DNA of 64,000 bases. It comes from Candidatus Anaeroferrophillus wilburensis. Its GTDB lineage: Bacteria > Desulfobacterota > Anaeroferrophillalia > Anaeroferrophillales > Anaeroferrophillaceae. The stretch covers positions 57,223 to 121,222 of the forward strand of contig JAFGSY010000020.1 in the NCBI GenBank assembly GCA_016934315.1. Reading direction: 5' to 3'. The notes under the pieces are model-generated. The model was not told where the DNA came from, did not search any database, and saw only the letters and a program-made list of their open reading frames with translations. Made by a program: the position numbers and the translations under genes. Shown here piece by piece: positions 8,589 to 16,153 of the stretch (positions are counted from its first letter, which is position 1; each line of letters begins with the position of its first letter).

Positions 8589-10070
8589 TCAGGCAAACAA
8601 CTCGGCCGTCCGCCGCAGGCGCTCCACCACCCGCTGCTGACCGATGGTCTGCAGGATATCAAAAAGCCCCGGACCTTTAAGCTGACCGGTAACCACCGTC
8701 CTGATGCCGTTAATCAGCACCCCGGCCTTGACATCCAGCTCCTCAATCAATTCCCGCACTACCCGCTCGGTCTCTTCCACTGAAAAATCGGTCAATGCAG
8801 CAAACCGCTCACCCACCAGCGGCAGCCACTCTTTCAGCTGCGGCTGCTTCAGCAGATTCTTGCTCAAGGCTTTTTCCTCAACGGTGAACTCATCGGCAAA
8901 ATAGGGCCGTCCAAGAGTGGCAAAATCGGTAAGAAAATGGAAACGGTCACGGATCAGCTCAAGGGTCTGTAAAAACCATTCATGACGTTCACCGGCAAAT
9001 TCCGGCTGCCAGAGAGTGGTTTTTTCCAGCTCCTGCCTGACATGGCGCTCCAGCTCAGCCACCGGCATGGTCCGCAGATAGTGGGCGTTCATACTGATCG
9101 CCTTGGGGTCGGTAATAAATTTCGGATCGTCCTTCTGGACGTTGAAAACTGAGTTGGCCCGGTTTATCCCTTCCAGGCTGAAAGCCTCGATCAATTCTTC
9201 CTGACTGAAAAACTCCCGCGATTCAGGGTTTGACCAGCCTAGCAGGACAAGGAAATTGACCAGCGCCCAGGGCAGGAAACCGTGGTCCCGGTAGAAATGG
9301 ACCGCCACCAGTTCCCCGTGGCTGCGCTTGGAGATTTTTGCCCGCTTGGGGTCCAGGGTCAGGGACATGTGGGCAAACTTCGGCACCGGCAGTCCAAGGG
9401 CCTGGTAGATGAGAATCTGTTTCGGTGTATTGGCCAGGCCATCCTGGCCTCGGAGGACATGGCTGATGCGATCCCGGGCATCGTCAACGGCATTGGACAG
9501 CACGTAGAGCGGCTGGCCATTGGAACGGACAATGACAAAATCCTCAATGTCAACATATTTTTTCTCGACCCGGCCGTAGACCAGATCATCAAAGACCACC
9601 GCCCCCTCGCCGTGAGGCACTTTCAGGCGGATGGTATAGGGCAGCCCGACCGCCTCTTTGGCAGCCACCTCCGCCGGACTCAAACCACGGCAGGTGCCGT
9701 CATATTTCAGATCAAGTTTCTGCGCCTGGGCTGCTTCCCGTTTCTCCTCCAGCGCCTCCCTGGTACAGAAGCATTTGTAGGCATGACCGCTTGTCAGCAG
9801 CTTCTGCGCCGCCAGACGATGCTCCTCGCCGAACTGGGACTGGAAATAGGGCCCTTCATCCCAGGTGACCCCCAGCCAGTTCAAACCATCAAGGATGCCC
9901 TGGATCGATTCTTCCGTCGATCGCTCGGCATCAGTATCCTCGATCCGCAGAATCAGCTTGCCGCCGGTCTTTTTGGCATAGAGCCAGTTGTAAATTGCCG
10001 TCCGGGCACCACCAATGTGAAGATAACCGGTGGGGCTGGGGGCAAACCGCAATCGTACTTCCTGATCCAT
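8589..10070 (-). CDS. gltX: Glutamyl-tRNA synthetase
   Basis: 493-aa class I aminoacyl-tRNA synthetase charging tRNA-Glu. The HIGH signature is in SPTGYLHIGGARTA at residues 14-22, the zinc/CFCT-like segment is YKCFCTREALE, and the KMSKS loop is KISKRSHG. The length fits the bacterial discriminating or non-discriminating enzyme. I start it at ATG 10070 (MDQEVRLRFAPSP): the longer open frame to 10280 adds 70 residues with no family resemblance. The window also encodes GlnS, so tRNA-Gln can be charged directly. The gene is divergent from uup. Confidence 0.95.
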   Translation of the reverse strand: MDQEVRLRFAPSPTGYLHIGGARTAIYNWLYAKKTGGKLILRIEDTDAERSTEESIQGILDGLNWLGVTWDEGPYFQSQFGEEHRLAAQKLLTSGHAYKCFCTREALEEKREAAQAQKLDLKYDGTCRGLSPAEVAAKEAVGLPYTIRLKVPHGEGAVVFDDLVYGRVEKKYVDIEDFVIVRSNGQPLYVLSNAVDDARDRISHVLRGQDGLANTPKQILIYQALGLPVPKFAHMSLTLDPKRAKISKRSHGELVAVHFYRDHGFLPWALVNFLVLLGWSNPESREFFSQEELIEAFSLEGINRANSVFNVQKDDPKFITDPKAISMNAHYLRTMPVAELERHVRQELEKTTLWQPEFAGERHEWFLQTLELIRDRFHFLTDFATLGRPYFADEFTVEEKALSKNLLKQPQLKEWLPLVGERFAALTDFSVEETERVVRELIEELDVKAGVLINGIRTVVTGQLKGPGLFDILQTIGQQRVVERLRRTAELFA

Positions 10071-10353
10071 GATCAATATCCTCTTTTTATCAAGTAACGG
10101 GAAAGCCGCTGCGGTCAAGGAACAAGCCCGGCAACTCTTTTTCCCCAGTGCCGGTGGATTACCATGATTCACCGATGATTGCAAGCAGCCAAAAAGCAGC
10201 ACCCTCTCATAACGGAAAAACCTGGGATTGCTGAATCCCAGCAGAACGCATTGGCTCGATCCAGAATACCGATTGTCCATACACGGCTCACAATTCTGCC
10301 CCTGAAAGCAAACGTTTTCATAATTAACTAAAATATGCTATGGGTTTTCCGCT

Positions 10354-12108
10354 ATGAGCCTTATCAGTCTGAATACTGTTTCCATCGCCTTCGGAGGCCC
10401 CATGTTGCTCAACGCTGCCAGCTTGCAGATCGAGCCGGGGGACCGCGTCTGTCTGCTCGGCCGCAACGGTGCCGGAAAGTCAACCCTGCTGCGCATCATC
10501 AATGGTGAACTGCCGGTCGATGACGGTGAAATTATCCGTCGCCAGGGGCTTAAAACAGCGCTGCTGCCGCAGGAATTTCCCAGTAATCAATCCGGTTCGG
10601 TACACAGTTTTCTTCAGCGAACGGCACCGGATGCCGTCACCCTCGCACAGGTCATCAGCCAGCTCGAGCTGGACCCTGATGAACAGCTGCAGACCCTGTC
10701 CGGTGGTATCAAACGGCGCGTTTTGCTGGCTGCAGCCCTGAGCCATGACCCAGACCTTCTGCTGCTTGACGAACCAACCAACCACCTGGATATTGCCGCC
10801 ATCCAGTGGCTGGAAGAATTCCTCCTGCGGCTGCGGAAAACCCTGATCTTCATCAGTCACGATCGAACCTTTGTGAGAAAACTCGCCACCCGGGTTGTTG
10901 AGGTCGACCGCGGCCGCCTGCAGGACTATCGCTGCAGCTATGACCACTATCTCTCCCGCCGCGACGACGTCCTCAATGCTGAGGAGAAAGCCTGGGCCCG
11001 GCTGGACCAGAAGCTTGCAGAGGAAGAGGTCTGGATTCGGAAAGGAATCAAGGCCCGCCGCACCCGCAACATGGGTCGGGTTCGTGACCTGTTGAAATTG
11101 CGTGAAGAACGACGCCAGCGCCGCGAACGGGCCGGTCTGGTCCACCTGCAGATCAGCACCGGTGAGCGCAGCGGCCAGATGGTCATGGAGGCCAAACACC
11201 TCCATTTCAGCTATGCCGACAAACCGATCATCAACGATGTGAACCTGCGGCTTATGCGCGGCGATCGAATCGGCCTGGTCGGCCCGAACGGCAGCGGCAA
11301 AACGACCCTCATCAGACTGCTGACCAAAGAACTGCAACCCACCGCCGGCAGCCTGCGCCACGGCACCAACTTGCAGATTGCCTACTTCGATCAGTTGCGC
11401 AATCAGCTGGATGAAGAACGCACGGTCATGCAGAATATCGCTGGCGATTATGACCAGGTGCTGATCAACGGCCAGTCACGCCATATCTACAGCTACCTGC
11501 AGGATTTCCTTTTCACCCCGGACCGCGCCCGCACCCCAGTCAAGTTGCTCTCCGGCGGCGAAAAAAACCGCCTGCTGCTGGCCAAGCTGTTTACCCGACC
11601 GGCCAATCTGCTGATCCTCGATGAACCAACCAACGATCTTGACATGGAAACCCTTGACCTGCTTGAGGAATTGCTGCTCGATTATCCCGGCACGGTGCTG
11701 CTGGTCAGTCATGACCGTAGTTTTCTCAACGATGTGGTCACCAGTTTACTAATCTTCAGCGGCCAGGGCCGGGTTGAAGAGATCATCGGGGGCTATGATG
11801 ACTGGCTGACGGTGAAATTGGCAGAGGAAAAACCCCAGAGGCAGGAGAAGCGCAAACCGGCACGGCAGAAAGAACGACCTCGCAAGCTCAGTTTCAAAGA
11901 AAAACACGAGCTTGAAGAACTGCCGAAAAAAATAGAAACATTGGAACTCGAACAGGTTGACCTGCATGGAAAGCTGGCCGACCCGACCCTCTATCAGCAG
12001 GGAGACGGTGCCCTGATCAGCCGGTTTCAGGCAAGACTGCAGCAAATCGAAGTTGAGCTGGAAAGCGTCTACCAACGCTGGGAAGAGCTTGATCGGCTGA
12101 CAGAGTAG
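10354..12108 (+). CDS. uup: ABC-F family ATPase, Uup-like
   Basis: 584-aa soluble protein with two ABC ATPase domains and no membrane part. Domain 1: Walker A GRNGAGKST, signature LSGGIKRR, Walker B LLLLDEPTNHLD. Domain 2: GPNGSGKTT, LSGGEKNR, LLILDEPTNDLD. A basic linker and a C-terminal coiled coil (about 510-584) match Uup rather than EttA. ABC-F proteins act on the ribosome; Uup has also been tied to DNA branch migration and transposon excision. The gene is alone, with DUF3617 following 152 bases later. Confidence 0.88.
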   Translation: MSLISLNTVSIAFGGPMLLNAASLQIEPGDRVCLLGRNGAGKSTLLRIINGELPVDDGEIIRRQGLKTALLPQEFPSNQSGSVHSFLQRTAPDAVTLAQVISQLELDPDEQLQTLSGGIKRRVLLAAALSHDPDLLLLDEPTNHLDIAAIQWLEEFLLRLRKTLIFISHDRTFVRKLATRVVEVDRGRLQDYRCSYDHYLSRRDDVLNAEEKAWARLDQKLAEEEVWIRKGIKARRTRNMGRVRDLLKLREERRQRRERAGLVHLQISTGERSGQMVMEAKHLHFSYADKPIINDVNLRLMRGDRIGLVGPNGSGKTTLIRLLTKELQPTAGSLRHGTNLQIAYFDQLRNQLDEERTVMQNIAGDYDQVLINGQSRHIYSYLQDFLFTPDRARTPVKLLSGGEKNRLLLAKLFTRPANLLILDEPTNDLDMETLDLLEELLLDYPGTVLLVSHDRSFLNDVVTSLLIFSGQGRVEEIIGGYDDWLTVKLAEEKPQRQEKRKPARQKERPRKLSFKEKHELEELPKKIETLELEQVDLHGKLADPTLYQQGDGALISRFQARLQQIEVELESVYQRWEELDRLTE

Positions 12109-12260
12109 CCGGCGCAAACATTTTGCTCTACAGAGCCGGCAGCATCCCACTCCAGGAATATGACTTCGGCTCTAATCTGCCGGCCCTGGGGTCACTAACA
12201 GACCTTTGTGGCATGTAACTATCCACTTTTACTTTTACAACAATCGTAATGGAGGTAACA

Positions 12261-12869
12261 ATGAGTATCCGAATGGTCGCGGTGGTTTTTATCCTGTCAT
12301 TTTCACTCGGTGCCGGCTCGGCGTTGGCACAACCGAATCTCAATCCCGGCAAATGGGAGATTTCAACTGAAACGGAGATGACCGGCATGGGCAATATGAA
12401 GATGCAGCCGCAAACCCATGTTCAGTGTCTGACCGAGGAGGATCTTGTTCCCCAGAACAAAGAAGCATCCAATGAATGCCAGGTATCCGACATCCAACAA
12501 CACGGCGATACGGTGTCCTGGAAAATTACCTGCTCAGGACAAGGTGGCCAAATGATCGGAACCGGGCAAGCCACCTACCGCGGTGATACCATGTCCGGCA
12601 CCATGGATATGGAAATCAGCGGCACGGGCATGCGGGTAAAAAACATCTTCCGTGGACGGAGAATCGGAGATTGTGATTCATCGGAAACAAACCGGACGTC
12701 TCAACAGCCGACCCGGCAAACTGCTCGTCAGGAGCCGGCGGCAGATACAAGCATTCTTGCAGAAGATGCCAAGGATGTGGGCAAGGCTGCCAGAGATGAA
12801 GCCAAACAATCCACCATTGATGAGGTACGTGAAGGTGTCCGCGGTCTTTTCAAGGGAGTTTTCAAATAA
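12261..12869 (+). CDS. DUF3617 family exported protein
   Basis: 202-aa protein with a clean signal peptide ending AGSALA, then the DUF3617 pattern: LNPGKWEISTETEMTGMGNM, a conserved Cys pair (VQCLTEEDLVP and NECQVSDIQ), and the repeating strand motifs TWKITC-like (VSWKITCSG), GTGQATYRGDTMSGTMDM. The C-terminal 60 residues are an extra charged helical tail. It is probably periplasmic; the family has no assigned function. The ATG at 12261 follows GGAGGTAACA closely, better than the in-frame ATG four codons upstream. Confidence 0.82.
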   Translation: MSIRMVAVVFILSFSLGAGSALAQPNLNPGKWEISTETEMTGMGNMKMQPQTHVQCLTEEDLVPQNKEASNECQVSDIQQHGDTVSWKITCSGQGGQMIGTGQATYRGDTMSGTMDMEISGTGMRVKNIFRGRRIGDCDSSETNRTSQQPTRQTARQEPAADTSILAEDAKDVGKAARDEAKQSTIDEVREGVRGLFKGVFK

Positions 12870-12947
12870 AACCCGGCACCCTGGAAAACAGGAGACCCCG
12901 GGAGGTGACGGCGCCAACCGTTTCTCCATTATCCCGTTCCGAGCTGT

Positions 12948-12980
12948 AAAAAAAGAGGGGAGCCCAACATGGTCTCCCCT
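12948..12980 (-). terminator. Rho-independent terminator of the minus-strand AAA+/WD40 operon
   Basis: Read on the minus strand, AGGGGAG, an 11-base loop and CTCCCCT are followed directly by TCTTTTTTTA. The T-run is present only in this direction, so it should end transcripts coming from the large minus-strand operon, 180 bases past the FKBP-like gene. Confidence 0.7.
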
Positions 12981-13162
12981 ACTACGTCATCGATGGTTCT
13001 TGTGCCGGCAATCATTGACCCACAGGCTGATTGTCAACCACCAGGACATCCTGTTCACCGAAGACAGCCAAAGAAACTTTTATCCTGGCGCAAGCGTCGC
13101 TCCCTGGAACAAAGGGGAGGAACCCCTCATGACTTCTGCCAATCTGGAGACCGCTGAGAATG

Positions 13163-13564
13163 CTAATGGCTGCCGCAGCCACAGTCGCCATCATCGCCAT
13201 GGTGACCGCAGCCGGCCATCATCGCCATGCCCTTGATGATTTCCCGCTGGCTGGCGGGTCCGACGGCATCAACATGGACCTGTAGATAAAAGATCTCCTG
13301 GCTGGCAGGCAAGGGCAGCCGCGGTAACATGAGATGTTGAAAATAGGGTGCCAGCCGCTCCCTTGAAAGCCGGATCATAAAGGTGTCGCCCACCACTTTA
13401 CCCATCAGATCCTGCTCAAAGGGAGTCAACCCTTTGGAGCCCAGGCTGACAATGAATTCCAGCGGCACCGTCACCGGCAGACCCTCATCATCCTCATTCT
13501 TCTTCACGATCAGGGACAGAATCACTTTCTGCAGCACTTCAACCATTGCGGGGAACTTTCCCAT
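13163..13564 (-). CDS. Small FKBP/SlyD-like protein with Cys/His metal-binding tail
   Basis: 133-aa protein, last gene of the operon, beginning 19 bases after the preceding stop with AGAGAGG before ATG 13564. The middle (about residues 33-75: FIVSLGSKGLTPFEQDLMG, then KVVGDTFMIRL) resembles the FKBP/SlyD core in which a peptidyl-prolyl isomerase domain ends in 'GKKVGDxxxVxL'. The last residues, CGHHGDDGDCGCGSH, look like a SlyD-type metal-binding tail. I infer a degenerate FKBP-like chaperone or metal-binding adaptor; a true isomerase active site cannot be confirmed by eye. Confidence 0.6.
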   Translation of the reverse strand: MGKFPAMVEVLQKVILSLIVKKNEDDEGLPVTVPLEFIVSLGSKGLTPFEQDLMGKVVGDTFMIRLSRERLAPYFQHLMLPRLPLPASQEIFYLQVHVDAVGPASQREIIKGMAMMAGCGHHGDDGDCGCGSH

Positions 13565-13583
13565 ATCAGTTACCTCTCTTCTG

Positions 13584-15530
13584 TTATAATTTGCAATCTT
13601 CATCACCATCCGTTCGCGCTTCCAGGGCCAAGGCCGCCTGCTGGTAGCAGAGGGCGGCCTGCGAAAGATCGTCCGCCAGGGAAAAACAGACTGCCGCACT
13701 GAGGTAGTCCCCTTCCCGCAGCAGCTTTTCGGCCCGCAGACCAAAGATTTCCTTCTCCCGATCTTCACCTCCAGCCGGAACGCCGGCTGTCTCTTCCGGC
13801 TGGCGCTCCGTTGACAGTGCCGACTGGCCGGCAAGCAACTCCTGCTGCACCAGGGTCTCCTCGTCAACTTTGGGGACCGGTCCCTCACCCGGCGGCATTG
13901 TCCAGGTCAATGGCGGCAGGGCCGCCGCTGGCCGCAGGGCGAGCCTCACCGACGGCCGGCCGATATCGGCCACCAGAAACCGGGAAAGAGGAAAGAAAGC
14001 ATCTTCGGGAACTTCAAAACATTGCGCACCAGTCAACAGGGTGACTACCTGATCCTTAAGATCGAGAACCTCAGCCAGCACCGACCAGGAAAGCTCAGGC
14101 ACCAGCTTTTCAGCCAAAGGAATATAGAGGTTGCTCTCCCGGACCCGACGCAGAGGGATGCCGAACGGTACCGCAACAAGAGATCTGCCATCGCCCAGCA
14201 ACACCCCATGGTCCACGCCGTAAAACAGCCGCAAATCATCAAAAACCATCGGCGGCAGGCGGTAGAGCAGTCGCCGTACCCACGCCATCTCCTCGGCGTC
14301 CAGCACTATGGCCGCCGGGCTGTGGTGCGTACCTAAATCAGGCACCAGGAGCAAAGGAATCTCCAGTTGCAGATCCTGTGCAGTTATGGGTAAAGCGGCG
14401 TCCGTGACGGCGGCAGACAGACCTCGGACAAGCAGATCGTCGCCGGCAAAAAATGGCGGTGCCGGCACAATGCATCGACTGGCAGCCTCCTGGCCGCCCG
14501 GTACGATCACCAGGCAGTCGGCGGGAAAAACACCCAGCAGATGCTCGGCATTGCCAGGAAGTGCCTGGTTCCAGGGCACCAACAGCTTCCGGCTGCCGCC
14601 GCCAGCTGCCAGACGCAACACCTGGCAGAAAGGCAGGCTGCTCAGATAAGCGATGACATTTGCCGGCAGAATCTTTGTTTCATCCTCCTGTCGGCCATCC
14701 TCAAGGTGAAAAACAACCTGCCTGGCGCCCTGCTGGTCAGTGAAGCGGGCCAGACGGTACGCAAGCCGGTGGCGGCGGCAGTAACGGGCCAGCAGACGAT
14801 AGTAAGCCTGAGGAGCCAGCACGAATGATTCACCCAGGGCCACCGGCTGCGAATCGGCAACCGGTACGCAATGCAGGAGCAGTTCATCCAACGGCAGCGG
14901 TGCAAGTTCGCGGGCCGGAATGTGGTACTGCCCGGTTTCATCAGCCAGCATCAGTGTTTCAAGGGCAACCGGACCGGCAACTGTATCATACCCCCGGGGA
15001 GCCTGCCGGTCACGGTAGCAGATAAAATGCTGCTCCTGGCCCACATAAAGACGACCGTTGCTGTGTGCCGCAGCAGCCGCCAGCCAGTCAAAAAACCGGG
15101 AGAAGCCGGACCATTCCCGATCCGGGGTGCTGACCCTGACCAGGTATCCCCGCCGGTGCAACAACCTCATCACTGTCACCCGGCCGGCCAGCGGTACTTC
15201 CTCACTGATGGTGGTCAGCAGGCTGAGGAGTCGCGGGTCCACCACCTCATCTCCCCCAGCCTCGGGACTGCACAGCGTGATGAGTCCCTCATGCCCCACC
15301 AGGATATGCCGCTGATCGACAAAAAGTCCCGGATAGGTCGGCTCGGTGCCGATGCTGCTCGGCCGGGCGGTCACCGCGGAAGACTGCCGAAAATGGGCCA
15401 GCGCCCCTCCCCCGGCATTGCCGGCAGACATCCCGGCATACAGCTGATGGACAGTACAGTAATCCGTTCCCGGCACCGAGGGATTGCTGCACCGCCGGTC
15501 ATCCGACAGCATGTATGTGCATTGATTCAT
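13584..15530 (-). CDS. Large system-specific protein with N-terminal Zn-knuckle and C-terminal TPR-like helices
   Basis: 648-aa protein I do not recognise as a named family. The N-terminus carries a probable zinc site, C4-x9-C14-x10-C25-x2-H28. A long alpha/beta middle follows with no catalytic motif I can identify, and the C-terminal 60 residues (LRAEKLLREGDYLSAAVCF onward) form a TPR-like helical hairpin. It starts four bases after the stop of the TPR-like gene and lies second to last in the operon, so it is probably an adaptor or effector in the AAA+/MoxR system. ATG 15530 was chosen over an upstream extension that would overlap the neighbouring gene. Confidence 0.7.
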   Translation of the reverse strand: MNQCTYMLSDDRRCSNPSVPGTDYCTVHQLYAGMSAGNAGGGALAHFRQSSAVTARPSSIGTEPTYPGLFVDQRHILVGHEGLITLCSPEAGGDEVVDPRLLSLLTTISEEVPLAGRVTVMRLLHRRGYLVRVSTPDREWSGFSRFFDWLAAAAAHSNGRLYVGQEQHFICYRDRQAPRGYDTVAGPVALETLMLADETGQYHIPARELAPLPLDELLLHCVPVADSQPVALGESFVLAPQAYYRLLARYCRRHRLAYRLARFTDQQGARQVVFHLEDGRQEDETKILPANVIAYLSSLPFCQVLRLAAGGGSRKLLVPWNQALPGNAEHLLGVFPADCLVIVPGGQEAASRCIVPAPPFFAGDDLLVRGLSAAVTDAALPITAQDLQLEIPLLLVPDLGTHHSPAAIVLDAEEMAWVRRLLYRLPPMVFDDLRLFYGVDHGVLLGDGRSLVAVPFGIPLRRVRESNLYIPLAEKLVPELSWSVLAEVLDLKDQVVTLLTGAQCFEVPEDAFFPLSRFLVADIGRPSVRLALRPAAALPPLTWTMPPGEGPVPKVDEETLVQQELLAGQSALSTERQPEETAGVPAGGEDREKEIFGLRAEKLLREGDYLSAAVCFSLADDLSQAALCYQQAALALEARTDGDEDCKL

Positions 15531-15534
15531 CGAT

Positions 15535-16152
15535 CTACTCACCCAGCAGTTCCCACTCGGCACTACGGATTTCCAAAGCGGCAATCAGTTGCTGATTATC
15601 CCGCACCGCCGCCAGATAATCCCGGACCGCCCGCCGCCGTTCACTGTTCAGCCGGGCACCGTAGCAGGCCAGGGCCTGTTCATAGCCAACCTGGAGCAGG
15701 TCGTAACGGTTGACGGTTTTGCCAAACCAACCCAGCAGCTCCCAGCAGCGGCCGGTTTTCAACGGCGGCCACTGAGGATCAAGTTCAGCGAGCATTGCCC
15801 GCGCTTCACGATATAGCAACCTGCACCGTTTGGCGGCCGTTTCCTGCAGGATCAGGCAGGCGGCCGTCCCCAGCCGGGAAGCTATCCGACTTTCCGGATC
15901 ATCACGCTCAGGCGGTTCCAGCACCGATTCAAAACAGCGCAACGCTTCACTGATCCGACCGGCATCTACCAGGAGGAATGCCGCGGCAAGGAGCCTGCCT
16001 CCCTGCCGGCAGGACGCCGCCGCCCGCTCTCCAGATCCCGCTTTCAGCCAGCAGGATGCGGCAGCCGACCATTCTTCCTGCCGTTCAAACAATGCGGCGG
16101 CCCGCTGCCACAACAAGGGCGCAGCTACAGCTGACAAGGTCATACGGCCCAT
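15535..16152 (-). CDS. TPR-like helical repeat protein
   Basis: 205-aa, Ala/Leu/Arg-rich helical protein with TPR-like hairpins (WQRAAALFERQEEWSAAASC, then a similar block LRCFESVL and a third around YLAAVRDNQQLIAALEI). It probably serves as a protein-protein scaffold. ATG 16152 lies one base after the WD40 gene's stop and nine bases after GGAGGAGG, which is itself inside the last codons of that gene, so translation should be coupled. A TTG nine bases upstream is a possible alternative start. Confidence 0.7.
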   Translation of the reverse strand: MGRMTLSAVAAPLLWQRAAALFERQEEWSAAASCWLKAGSGERAAASCRQGGRLLAAAFLLVDAGRISEALRCFESVLEPPERDDPESRIASRLGTAACLILQETAAKRCRLLYREARAMLAELDPQWPPLKTGRCWELLGWFGKTVNRYDLLQVGYEQALACYGARLNSERRRAVRDYLAAVRDNQQLIAALEIRSAEWELLGE

Positions 16153-16153
16153 A

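Noticed and set aside
13012..13200. 62-codon frame on the minus strand after the FKBP-like gene
   Set aside because: Most of its upstream part overlaps the FKBP-like gene in another frame and no good start or ribosome site exists past that point; a small unlisted gene cannot be fully excluded.
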